Positions 14,635 to 28,800 of a DNA stretch of 64,000 nt are shown piece by piece (the stretch's first letter is position 1; every line of letters begins with the position of its first letter). A model generated the notes under the pieces. The model saw only the letters and a program-made list of their open reading frames with translations. It was not told the origin of the DNA and did no database searches. Both the position numbers and the translations under genes were made by a program. The stretch is from Glandiceps talaboti (Eukaryota > Hemichordata > Enteropneusta > Spengelidae), in NCBI RefSeq assembly GCF_964340395.1, contig NC_135558.1:18715371-18779370 (forward strand), in the 5' to 3' direction.

Positions 14635-17600
14635 GATGTGTGTGTGTACCACATATGACTTTATTACAGCTAGGACTTCGATTTGGAAGGAATATTTATC
14701 ATGATTGTAATGAATTCAGTTTTTTTAAAAAGTACACAAATACATGTACATGTATGAACATATAACTTTCTAAGTTTTCCAGATTATTACATGTACATTA
14801 CATTCAAACCTGTATTAAGAGTGTGAAAGGGTAATTACATGTAAATATTCAGAAATCATGACTAAACACTGCTGCATGTTCAATACATTGTATGTACAAT
14901 GTCATTCTTTTGTACCAGTATACCTGTAAGAAATACCTGCATAAAGACATAGGTCACCACCTGTTGTAAACAAAGAAATTACAAAATACCATAGATGTTA
15001 ATGAAATGCAATCATCCATCCTTCCCTTTGTATGCTACTGACATACATAACATATTGTATGATGCAATGACCTCTCACCCCCTCCTCACATGGCATGGGG
15101 TTCTTTTACTATTACGTTTATCTGAAACGGCAAATTTCCATAAAAAGCCTAAAAATCATACAATGCAATCATGTGTGTAACAAACTACCATGTCCTCATT
15201 TTGTGTATCATTTGCATGAAAGTATGCAGTAATGTTTTCACTGCAGTGCAAACACCACTGGTACTGTGTGTGTGCTCACTGATTAAGTAATCGCTGGCAC
15301 ATACATGTAATATCATGTATGTAATACAGGTACATACTACATGTACATGTACAGGAGAGCACCTAATAGGTTTAGATGACTAGCAATGAAATAATTGATG
15401 ATATTGGTTTATTATAATATATATATATATATGTGTCATGTACAGTCACTGATTGGGTAACTTGAAATTAACAGTAAGTAGCCCAGGACACATAGATCGC
15501 TAAACATGGTATCTCAAATGACTTTAGACTACCAAATTTATATAAGGTGGGAATCTGTTAGATCAGTGTAAATAAATAGAAAAAAAAGTGTACTTATGTA
15601 GCTGAAATAGTTCACTTGGCCAAATATGACTACTAACCTTAGAAGTTACATGTATTTATGAGCCCTGACCTGTACACCTGAAGTGCATCATCTCATTTAT
15701 ACAATCATGTACATGTACTTCCTTGTTGTCTATTAATAGTGTTGAGTTCAAAGGTCAAAATAGTACATTACCCATTGTTTTGCAAAATGTAAGTACAGTA
15801 ATAACTAATAGGTGTTATTATGTAAACATACACAGTCATAATGTATTTTTAATACTAATCGGTGTTATGTAAACATACACAATAGTGTTGAGCTCAACAA
15901 TTAATGAACTCAACAATTAATAGTGTAAAAACTGTTGAGTTCAGAGGTCAAAACAGTACATTACCCATTGTTTTTATCAAAATGTATATAGTAATACTAA
16001 CACATACCACAACATACATGTATTGTTCTGTGAAATATGGATTTTTAATGAGGTGTAATGGCAAAAAACACCAGCTGGACTGTTTTCATTTTACAATTCA
16101 GGGGATGTACATTGTACTTGTATTCATTCATGTGAACGCCTACATATTACAGTGTATATGTAGATGACACGACATGTATTGAGATTTCATATTTACGTCA
16201 TATTTCATGATATTTTTTTTTAGATCTCTCATACATTTGTGGTTTATGTGTGTCACATTATATGCAGAGTACCCTCTAAGCCAATTTGACGTGAGACTGG
16301 CACACACAATTTCTAGTGACGCACCAAAATTTGATGTTCACCTATCTCTTGCTATGTGGTAACTCACAAGAAATTCCATTTTGACCCAGAACATTCAAAT
16401 TTGGCTATCGTTAGAGGGCACATAGGTGAAATGTATGGTAACAAAATTATGCTGCAAGATGCTTTCCAACTAACATATGCTAGTGAGATGTTATTGCTAG
16501 CCTGTGGTCTAATGGGAATATAATTCTTGAACTGTACTGCATCATACATGTAGACAGTGGAGGGGAGATCCACTGTCTATGGTTACATGTTACATACATG
16601 TACGGTACTGCATTTCACATATCACATTTATCAACAGTCAGAACTATTAATATATTTTCTAAAAGTGAGTTCACACTCTTGGTATGAACACGGTGTCATG
16701 TATTATTCCGTGATGTATTTCTGAATTCAGCCAAGAAATACTCACGATATTAATTTATGGTCAACAACTGAGTTGTACATTTTATGTATTAAACAAAAAT
16801 GATGTGAATAATCAGGAATGCTGGAGATGATTCCGAGTTGATTCGACGTCAATTTTGATATTTCTAAATAACCAACATTACTGCTAACAAACATCAAATT
16901 CTTTAAATCTGCACTGTAGCTGTATGTTGAGTATTATTTTTATGTCTGACAACCAGCGATACATGTATTGAAAATTATTAAAATACCAATTAATAGGCAT
17001 GTACATGTGCATTAATGTACATGTTAACTTAATTTTAAGGGTTGATTGTATAATGTAATTAGTACACTAACAGATGGAAATCATGATCGTATATGCTCAT
17101 TTTTGGCTGCAGACCAAAATATGATTTGATTGTTGCACCATATTGTGTATACATACAGCAGCACATATACATACAGTTACTCAGAGGTGATTCAATATTG
17201 TTCAGGGTGCACCATGTTATGAAAAAGTCATTATATCTACACAAAACAGTTCATAAAAGCCTGTTTCAGTTGCAGCGACATGCAGTGTAGCTGTATACAT
17301 GCAGCTGTATTATCCTGCATAGCAATTAACTGCATAGGAAATCTCAAATATAGCAAAATAATTTTGCTGTTTCATCAAGGAACAAAATTACGGTTTACCA
17401 ATGCTATGTTATGTTATGTTATGTTCATCAATCACCATAATGTTTCCTCTAAGAACCAAAATATATTTTCACTGCATTGGATAAGCAAACGCTTGAATAA
17501 AGCAAACACATTATAAATTACATTGATATATTCCTGCTCATTAGGTTTAAAATTGAGGTTATCTGTCAGGGATGTAGGAAAATGTGGTCCAGAACTAAAG

Positions 17601-20600
17601 AATGATCCTACATAATTCTTATGTTTGAGTACTTTGACTGATTAAATGTGAGAATCTTAGATTGAAACCCTGGCTTTTAAGTTAAGTGAATGAAATGTTC
17701 CCTTTCACAGTACATGTTACTACATTGTACATTGCACAGTGAAATTGAAAACCCAGTGAATGTACATGTACAATGTATATGAATACATCTTGTACAATTA
17801 CAAATAGACATTATACTACATGTGTATATATACTCATTCAAATTAATGAAATTTAAACGTAGTTGGGAATTAGTAAATTTACAAATTGTCCTGGAAGATC
17901 TAATTACATGTAGTTGTATCGATTTTGATAAAAAGGAAAAGTGTATAGGAAAGTTTTGAACTGCAAAACTACAGCAACCATGATAAGTTTTATAGCCTCA
18001 AGTTATAGTAATGGAAGCCTCCAAGGATTTGTTATTATAGCCACGTCGTCGACTCTGCAGTCTAGTCTAGTCGTTCCAGTTTTTGATTTGAACCATGCGC
18101 CTACATTGTAGGTGAGACAATCACAAAGTAATGTGTTAAACACTCACTTCCTGTTTTCTAAGATTTACCATGCAGTGACCTCAGTTGACCCTGGATCAGG
18201 ATGACCCTTGCTGACCTTAAATGTCTGTGACAGTGTGTTTACAGTGTGAAAGAAAGTGAACACAGTCTAGTGATTACATGTGTTGTTACCAGATGATTAA
18301 CTTGTTTATTGATAGAATTAATCCTTGTTGTTTTTGTTAAAGCCACTGTTGATTAAACACATTTGTATTGGTATACTAGTATCACATGCCAGCCCTGTAT
18401 TAAGATACATGTACAACTGTCCACATCAGACCATTGACGAACAGAAGCTGTTACAAACAGGGAAAGTAAATAAATGCATTGGAGTAATAACACTGGGCAC
18501 TGCATGTTGGAACAGTAGAGACTTGTATTACTTACTTTCATGGTTTGACAAGAACAGTTTTATGGCCACTTTACGTAATAGTTAACATTCACAAACAAAC
18601 TTCAAATTTGTTTTTTGAACATGAACGGTTGTGTAAAGAGGCCGTACAACTGTTATTATCAAGTGAGGCAATGTAATACTTGTCTCTCTATACTCGCCAT
18701 GCTGTACCAAGTGTTATTAATGCAATTCATATTGTTTGCTTTCCCTGTTTGTAACAGGTTCTATTCACCAATGGTCTGATGTCTGCAGTTATAACTTAAA
18801 CTTATCATTAGTAACACTGAAGAGCAAGTCATACAGTGAACCATAGCTCACTTTGTAATAATGCAAAATATGAAAGTAATATAAATAACATGAAATTTAA
18901 GTATATTTTATATGTATACAGTGTAGTCTATTAACATTCATACAGTAATTATGTACTTTCTCTTTCTTGGCCAAAAATAGATAAAAGTTACTTAATAATA
19001 CTAATAATAGTCTATTTTCCGGTTCCAAGATGCATTGCGCTAGAGGAAATTGTTTATGTTGTTTATGTAGGTTTGTTTTGTCTTTATTTACCTTTGAAAT
19101 AACATTTATGTGAAATGATGGAAAGACTCTTTAATTGACTTTAATTATGAGTGATTTTTATAGAACAAAGGCTAAACGCCATCAATGATAGGGAGAGATT
19201 TTACTGGTGAACTCGGGGGTATGGTCAGATGACAACCATCTCCCTGAGTAGCATGGGCAAACTCACTTGCAAGTTGCATATGCTTGGACAGAATACATTG
19301 TATGGGGAGACACATAATGCATCTTGGAACTGGCAACAGGTCTGTACATATATCCAGGTTATTAACTTTATGCATGTAATTTCAAAATTTAAAAAAAATA
19401 AAAATTTTTTTTTAGGAGAAACCACATGTAAATTTGACTAGCCTTCATGATCTGTAAATAAATGTGAAAGTTGTATGACCATAGCATTATATACATGTTG
19501 TACTGGTGCTGAAAATTTTACTTTTCAAATGCTATAAATATTTTACAACCAGCAATATTTATTAAATTGTATTTATAGTCAGATTACTCATGTCATCATG
19601 TGAGTGGAGATTAAATCAGGTCAGGATTGATAACGACTGGGTTAGTGTACATAGAGAGAACAACACTTTGTAAACTGTAAACGGGGTTTATAGAGAGATA
19701 AACCTCATGGTGTGAGTGCCAATGTGGTTTTTGTGTACTCATTTGCATACAGGTAATGTATGCATCATTTTATAATCATACTCATTTGCATACAGGAAAC
19801 GTATGCATCAATTTATAATCATACACTCATTTGCATACAGGTAACAAAAGCATAAATTTAAATAACCATACTCATTTGCATACAGGTAACGTATGCATCA
19901 TTTTATAATCATTCTCATTTGCATACAGGTAACGTATGCATCAATATATAATCATATACTCATTTGCATACAGGTAACGTAAGCATAAATTTAAATAATC
20001 ATACTCATTTGCATAAAGGTAACGGAAGCATAAATTTAAATAATCATACTCATTTGCATACAGGTAACAAAAGCATAAATTTAAATAATCATACTCATTT
20101 GCATATAGGTAACATATGCATCATACACTCACATTTATATTATAATTAGTGGCCCAGTATATATGTATATATGTAATAAAAGAACTTAATGTGGTGCCTG
20201 TGTGATCTATCCAATTCAGGATGCAACAGCTGACAGATGTGATCCAGACAATCATTAATATCAATCTCTGTAACAGTAACAGTAACAGTCTTCTAGTTTC
20301 CAACACTGGCATATATATAGAATAGCCTGAGTCATACATACATTGTACATTCTACATGGATACATCATCATTCAATAACAACTATGATTTTGACATGATG
20401 ACGTTGTATCTCATCAAAAATGAAACCTGACAAAGTTTTATGTTTACATAAGATTTTATGGTTTCTAATTAAGTTTATTTGCTGATTTATTTGGTTTTGA
20501 TGGTTCAAAGTTGTTACAGTTAGTTTCTTTGAAAATTTCAATTCTTTTGATGTCATGATAAAGTTTGTCTAGTATTTTCTAGTATTTTTAGCTCCCAAAG

Positions 20601-22862
20601 GTGGTGAGGGCAGACTGCAAATATATAAGATTGTTTACAAGCTGGTCATAGAACCAACTACCTCAGGGGATTTACTAGCAGATGCTATGTGTATATCTGG
20701 TCATGCATGCAAATATATGATACATTCACCTGTACCTGTATACATGTACCTAGTCTGATGTAATTACCATGTGCCTACATGTACATGTATGGTATGTACC
20801 TTAATCTATGCAAGCAAGGACTGGGCAAGTACATAATATTAATGGGTCATACTATTATTGTATTGATGTAATTGTCATGTGCTTTATGCAACTTGGGGTG
20901 TGACTGCTCCCCAAGGATCAAGAAAGTATTGTGGGTAATAGCATTCATGTGGGTGTGACTGTGAGCCAGGGGTAATGTTGCAGGTATTCTGTAAGGTACA
21001 CTAAAACAAAAGGAGACCACACCGCAGAAACATCATACATGTACATGTATGGTTCAACCCTCGCTAACATAGCCACCAACCTCAGGCGCAAATTCCTGCA
21101 GCTGATCGACGAATGCTTCCCGAAAAAAAATCACCAATGCCGAAAAATATGTGTCAGGAACACACTCAAACTTAGTAACTTCTGACAGGAATGAGGAAGT
21201 TCCTATTATGTATTACTAATTATAAATAGTATACCACAGAAAATAATAGCCTAGTAATTATCGCCTACATACATGAACCAAATAAAACTGCTACACTTGT
21301 CCTGTATTCACCCACCTGATGAGTGCGACCAGCTATAGTGGTCATGTGAAACAAATTTGTAGTGGAGAATCGAATGTAACAAAGTGACCAAGCCACCATT
21401 TCTTCTTTCACTTATGTATATTATAATATTATACATGTATACATGTATGACTAACACTTTGATATGGAAATTTGGAATTCATAAACTGACCTTATAAAAA
21501 CTGAGCAGGTGTACATGTGATGTACAAATGCACTGTAATTCTGTATGGAAAGTGTAGTACATGTGTACATGTAGAAGTCAGAAGTGTGTTGAAACTTGAA
21601 TTCGTTATCAAAACTGACTCTTTTGAGATATTCTGTTGGAGGGATTCTGCTGATTGCTGGGGCCCGGGAATCCTGATAATGGTTGGGGGTTGAGGGGGAG
21701 GGGGAACAGGATTGTCACTGGTAAAGCTGCATACATGTTCATGGAGAGTTAATATTTGAATATATACAAAGTACATGTAGTAAGGCCCATTCTTTGGTAA
21801 CCATGGTAAAATACCTGGGCAACTCAGAAAGATCCTTAAGACATGATATATATACATAACTCATATTGTAGTGGTACAGGTACATGTATGTCGGTATAAT
21901 GTGTGTGCAGTGAGATGGTATAATGACTGCGATGTTGCCTGTAGCTGTGTTATACTATATATACATAAAGAATGAAGAATTGCCAGTTAATTAGTTAGTT
22001 TGATCACAACATACATACATGTACATGTCCATTGTGCACAGCTCATAAACCAGAAACCTTGAGGCATTTTGATCCTGTTATCGCACAGAAGATACATGTA
22101 CATTGTATAAAATGTACTTGGACTGGTTTCACAGATTACTACATGTACATCATTACATGGTGTTTACCAGAGAGGTTAGCCCCAAAGCTAGTACCAGGCA
22201 GGCCTGTGATGGTGTTTATCAGACAGGTTAGCCCCAAAGCTAGTACCAGGCAGGCCTGTGATGGTGTTTACCAGACAGGTTAGCCCCAAAGCTAGTACCA
22301 GGCAGGCCTGTGATGGTGTTTACCAAAGAGGTTAGCCCTCAAATCCTAGTGCCAGACAGGTCTGTGTTGTTGTTAAGCTAGCCCAATATTGCAATTCGTT
22401 TTAATGTTTCAACATTGCGTATTTTCTTAATTTAACCGTCACTAATTAGGGCAATTTTCCTCTAATCGCTTTCAGATCCAACTATCATCAGTATTTACCC
22501 AGAAGATTTTGGAGATGAAAGGGAATTGAAGGAAATTACTCACTTTTGTTTTCCATATGACACTTCAAGGTAAATTAATGCTACAATGTAGGGGTACCCA
22601 TATGGTAGAAAGATATAGATTGAACCAGTGATTAATCTACATGAGGGAAAGATTTGCCACGTTGCCTCTGGATCGTTGACGGATACCCGCAGTTAATGCC
22701 TTCAGGAAGAACCTTAAAACATACTTGTTTGTGAAAGTTTTCAATATTTAATTGTACAGTGCCTCTAAACTTTACTTTGTTTTGGGTGCAGGCGCTCTAT
22801 TAATTTTCTGATTGATTAATTGATTGATTGATTAATTGATTGATTGATTTTTAATTGATTGA

Positions 22863-22894
<32 letters not shown>

Positions 22895-25800
22895 GCAATT
22901 GGTATGTACATTTGTAATCTTTAATCTTTATTTCTTATAAAGTGCATTGCATTAAAAATAATCACAATGTGCTGTACAACTGGCAAGAAAAACAAAACAA
23001 ACGTAAAAGACAACAAAATACACAAGTCTAGTATTTGAAAAACTGTTTAAAATGTATGCTTACCATGACTTGTTATGTAAATATGCCATGCTGGGCCCTG
23101 TAATGTGAATGGAATAAATACGCCATGCTGGGCCCTGTAATGTGAATAGAATAAATATGCCATGCTGGGCCCTGTAATGTGAATGTAGTTAATGTGTCAG
23201 ATTTTGTTGTCACTGAATATTTGTTTTCTGTTTTGTTTTGTCCCCTTAGCAGTTACAGCCCAGCGGGTCAATTGTTTACATTTGTATTGACAGACATTGA
23301 GAGTAGATATCGTTTTGGATTTTGCCGCCACCCTCCAGGAGCACAAACGTGTCTCTGTATTCTCAGGTAATGTACATGAACACAAGCTCTGATAGTACTT
23401 TGTAATAGTAAAGTCATCTCATTGGAATCTAGTTTTTGAAGCGACTACCGTACGTACATGTAGGTTTTGTCCTTATCACTTGGACATCATCAGCATAATG
23501 GTGTTATGCCATTTGGTCAGGTGACCTCCTAGTGGAATCACCTGACTATTGTGTAAATAGGTGGGAGATGGTATCCACAGTCATGGTTGGGGGACAGATG
23601 GTGTTCTCTAATTTCATTATTAAGATTCACATGTTTTCCTAGGTCAGTACTTGTGGAATTCAGAGTCAAGTATCAATTTCTATTCTATAACTCTGATGAG
23701 ATATATGGAGGTAAACTTGGTTTCTATGGCAACAGCCATCTATTTACTAACGTAGTATAGTGACATCATCATGTCTACCTGTGGACACACTCTGGCAACC
23801 TGCATCCGAGGTTTATCAATATTCATTTAATATGTATTTTAACACCTTATTACCTTGGATTATCCTGACTGGAGACATTCACTTCCATCTGAAGTATTTG
23901 CGCACCAACATATAGTTAAAAGAGCCAAACTACTGCCATAAACTAATCACATGAAAAGCAGGAGGAAGAATGAAAATGCTAAATTAAAAAAAAACCCCAA
24001 AAACATGAATTTTCTATATTAACCACTTTGTGAGAAATAGCTTGGTACAGAAGGGGTCTAGTTGTTGAAATCTGGGGTTAACATGTATTGTAGATGTCGA
24101 TAGTGTTAGTCTTTAATTAACATTTTAATTATGGAATCTCTTTCAATGTTACAGTTATTTACCATGGTTTGAAATCTTCTATAGATTTCTTAATACTTTA
24201 GGAGAAATGAAGGCCAAGAGACAGGTATGGTAGTAATATTTTACAATTTCTATGTTTGTGATAAAACTGACCTACTGAATAAAGAAAAATATTGGAGAAT
24301 AACATAATTGTACCAGCGTCAGTAATATCAAAGAAAAATTGGGGAAAGTAATGGCAATTTTGAACGTTTTGTGCCATGTTTCGAACACATGCAGCAGGAT
24401 CAGTGACATAGTATGCATTTTCGTGACGTAGAACGACCAGTGTATACATTCCATATTTTTTGTTTAACTTGGTTCGTGCATACATGTAGTATAAAGTTGG
24501 TTACTCAATCATGACATTTTTGTACACTTATGTACAAATTCAATTTGTCTGTTCAATTATTATTCTAGGAAAATGACTCTATGGTACTTGTTGAGGCACT
24601 GTACGGATACCCAGTACCAGAAGCCCTGACAGAGGTGACCATAAAAACCCAAATAGAAGGAACAGTAAGTACACTCAGTACACTGTTGTAAGAATAATTT
24701 GAATTCTCTAAAACTACTGATAAACTCAGGAAATTTGTCTAACACGTAAACTGTAACCCAGTATGTGTGACAATACCATGGCAGTACACTGCAACACATA
24801 CATGTACAGTCTTGTACTTACACTAACTGATGAAAAGGAGTACCTAAAATAGTTTAAAGGGATACAGTCTGTAACTTTTATTATAATTCTTGTTAACTAC
24901 TTTTATTTCCCAATTCATATATCCTTATACAGTACATTATACCTCATACAAACCAAAATCAACCAGTCATGACATCATTTCTATACATTTCGTGCAGAAA
25001 AAAAAAACTTGGTGGGAAAGTACTTGGTCAGTGAAGTACTAGAGGGAAGGAATGTGCTCAGAAAATAAGTTGCACAACTCAGTAACAATTAGCCCCCCTC
25101 CCCTGTTTTTCCTGGTACATGCCTCAAAGTGAGGCGCTTGACCTCATAAAACTGCAAATAGCATATATTTGTTTTGAAAGTTTTACTGTATGCAGGTGTT
25201 ACACCACATGCAAAGCTTTCTCAGTTTTCTGTCGTATATTGTGTTGAACTACAATTTTCACATTTTGTTCCCATAATGAGATCTATTGATGAACAAACAA
25301 TCACAATGTGTAAAGTTAAGAACTCATTAGTTCAGTTAGTTTATTGTGTAGCCACCAGCCTATCAATGAATGAATACGTGTGGCCTTGACCTGAGATGCA
25401 GGTCAATAGCCTCACTTTCACCTCCAAAACTGAATCTCCAGTTTGACTATGCAACTGGATCAAGTATTGACTGCTATCATCAGGTTTGAAAGAAACAACA
25501 CAACACAACACACATAACACAATGCAACACAACACAATGCAATACAATACTACGCAATACGATGCAACACAACACAACACAACACAACACAACACAACAC
25601 AACACGAACCAACACACAGCACCACACGTACCACACAACACAGCACAACAGAACACAGCACAACATAACACAACACAACACAACACAATTAACACAACAC
25701 CACACCCCACCATACAATACAGACATACCATCACAAGTATGCATCATACTAGTGAGTTAAAACTTTTAAAAGACTACAACCCGCCCAAAAACACCGGTGC

Positions 25801-28800
25801 ATTTGCTTGAATGAAGTGAGCTAAGGAAAGACTTAACACTAAGACAACAGTACATATAGGTAAAAACAACAATACAACTTATGCAAAGACAACAGCTGAT
25901 TCTTCTAATATAGGTTAAGGTGGAACCTTTTATCAGTTTGTTTATGTCTGGGGAAATTATAATGTAACACTAACAGTTGTACTTTGATCATTATAACATG
26001 CAGCAATCTATCAACAAATATATGGGGTCCTGACTGGTGGTGTTTACATGTATGCTTTGATAAGTAATTGACACAAATTGCATTGTATATCTTTACATAA
26101 AATTTGTCTCATTCCTGCTTACACAAGGAAGTAAACACACTGTGGTGTTTTTTCGAGGGTTGTATCATTAACAAAGTTCATTCTGTCGTCATGACTACAC
26201 TTAGTATGAGGAAAAAGGAAAATAAATTCATAATCTATGTTGTCTCAATGTTTATTTGCATGCTTAAATTAAATGTTGACGGAAATAGGAAACAAAGTAC
26301 ATCACACCAGTATGTGTGTGTGTGTGGTGATAGTAACTAATGAGTAGACACACACACACATACATGAATCATTCCAGACATGCTGTAATACATGTATCAT
26401 GAAAGGCGATGTCAATGAAGTGTGTTTTATGAAACAAAGTTTTATTTACAGATAAAACATGACGCATTCGCCAGAAGACATATTATCAAAGTTGATCACT
26501 TTGAGATTGTAGTTTTGATAGATAACAGAACTTTTTTACAGTGCCAGCATGATATTATTGAGGGAGTCCAAAAAACTGAAAAACCCAAACTTTTATCACA
26601 ACCCTACTGTGTTCAGCAGGGAAAGTGCTCTCTTGAAAATAAAAATATGAACTTGCTAAATGATTGACTTTGGTAATAAAATGTATATGTTATGTCTAGT
26701 CTCTTGGTGAATAATTCCTGTGTTAGCTGTGCAAATACATGTACATATATGACAGTGGCAATCAAGGTGTCGGTTTACTAAAAGATAGACACAAACTAAA
26801 ACTATTGTTGAGGCATGTAGACATAAGCTATCAAATGGACAATGAGTTAATTATGCACACAGTATAAATAGGGTAGCGTTTCTGATGATTATGATTTCCA
26901 TGATCTTGCCATAAACATTTTGAAGATGTCTGGAGTTTACACTATCTTGATTGCAGGGTGGTTACATCTGCACAACAGAGGCACTGCTATCACCCACTTA
27001 ATATGTATACATAATCAACAATTAGCTGTTACAGTTTTAGTTTTAGTTTATCTTTTAAGTTAGTAAAGCGACACCTCGATTGCCACTGTAATAGATGCTA
27101 CCATTGTTGAGTTTTGTTCATTTTAAGCACATGTATACCAGGAGTACACCTATAAGTAGTCAGAGCTTTGAACACAATGCTTGGCCCACACCAGACTGAC
27201 ACTATAGCTATCTAGTTTGACAAGGTCATTCACTAGAACTATGTCCAGCCAGATAGCCAAGTCAGATAGCCAGTCTCCAGTTTACACAATACTCTCAATA
27301 ACTGCCACCATTGGTAGTATTAAAAACCCCAGTAGTTGTAACATTCAGCTGTATTTTGTTAATTTTTGAATGTTACAAGATGTGCAAAATTTTACTTGAA
27401 AAAGTTTAATCGTTCTGATTTGCTGGATTACCTGTTAACTAATCACTGATGGGAATGCAGACACTGGCTTGCCAGGTACAGACCTGACTACTTCTTTGTC
27501 AGCAAATTTTAAATTTGTAGGGTCTTGAAAGGGTTTGACCGTTAGGCATATTATTCAGTGTAAGTAAAAGTACTTCTGCAGAAAGTCTTAAATATTACAA
27601 AATGTTGTTTCAGTTACAACTGCATGGGCTTTCATTTAGACACATTAAATCACCCACTACTGTCTGCTTAGTCTGTCATTCTCTACCTCACGTTGAAACT
27701 TACCTGGTCTTCCCCATCTTTCTGTGTATTTGGTATGATCCATTGTCTTTCATAATGGATTGTTCCATTTTGACAGAAATGTGGGTAGTGTATTAAGCTG
27801 GAAAACTCAAAATTGTACTGTTAATGTTATCATCTTTTTGTAAATTAGTTGATTCTGACATCATGAATAACATTATGTAATATGATGAAGAAAGTGTCAG
27901 AATCTGGCCTGAATGTTTGGAAGATTTTCTTCAACATGTAACAGAGTTTCAGGTCCAGCCAGAGATCCAGAGATAGAAAACATTATTAGAAACTGAATTT
28001 ACTCTAAAACTTTTGACACACACATATAAAAAAAAATGGGTGCTATAATCACCCATTTTTTTTTCGTGAAAGTGAGAAAATAGTACAGTAACTGAAAAAG
28101 GTATGAAAAATACGAAGTAATCTACTTAGCAATATTGGCGAAAACGATTTTCCTATCTCTGCCTAAATATACATGTACAGCAGGTTTTATAAAAACATTT
28201 AGCAAAATACATAGTCTTCACGGGATGAAAAATGAGAAGAAATAGTAGATGATTATTGCTTTTGTACCTTTGTCTGGTACAATCAATTTCATTAAAACAA
28301 AGATTATGATGTTAGTATGTCATGACAAACCATGTTTGATTTTGACAGGTGTAGAAATTTTAAGACGTAGGTAAAACACGTCCTCTAAGATGTAAAGATT
28401 ACTTATATATCGTTTTGAACAATGGCTCTTTATCAAAAACAGAGGATAAGGTTGAACACTGAAAGATCCAGTCTGTCTGTGAGAGAACGGAAAAATAGCA
28501 AGAAATAAGTATACAGAATTTTCATTATGTTAGGCTAGATGGTTCTTCAGCTATTCAACCCTATAACCTCTGTTTTTGATAAAGAATTATTGCTGGAAAC
28601 ATTAACGTGACGTGATTATAAAGCGAACTTTACATCATTGAGAACTGTTTTCAGATGTTTTCTACTCCTCCTGTAATACAGTCCTAGCCTCATTTATTCA
28701 CTTGTCTATATATACTTTGATATCTACAGAAGTACAACTTTACAAGTGCAGCCACCATTCTCTCTATAAACTTGTTGTTTTCTGTTTTTCACCCTCTCTC

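Larger units (their letters stand above)
7918..22475. other. DENND1 intron 2
   Basis: A 14.6 kb intron with no other gene recognised. It holds the tandem arrays, dispersed repeats, Penelope-like fossil and hammerhead listed separately, plus a C-run at about 11547-11564. The long unlisted parts (10440-12590, 12980-14480, 16440-19730) look unique and featureless. Confidence 0.7.

Noticed and set aside
19737-20125. Regularly spaced repeats suggesting a CRISPR array
   Set aside because: The spacers are themselves repeated variants, not unique, and the context is an animal intron.
22032-22283. 83-codon frame with repeated [12 protein letters not shown]
   Set aside because: Arises from the 52-bp tandem repeat inside an intron.
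25341-25810. Long Cys/Val/Leu-rich or Thr/Gln/His-rich frames
   Set aside because: Produced by the 5-bp AACAC repeat, which stays open in several frames on both strands.
26422-26667. 81-codon frame with a splice-like CAG inside
   Set aside because: No family similarity, and it does not fit the phase or the homology of DENND1.
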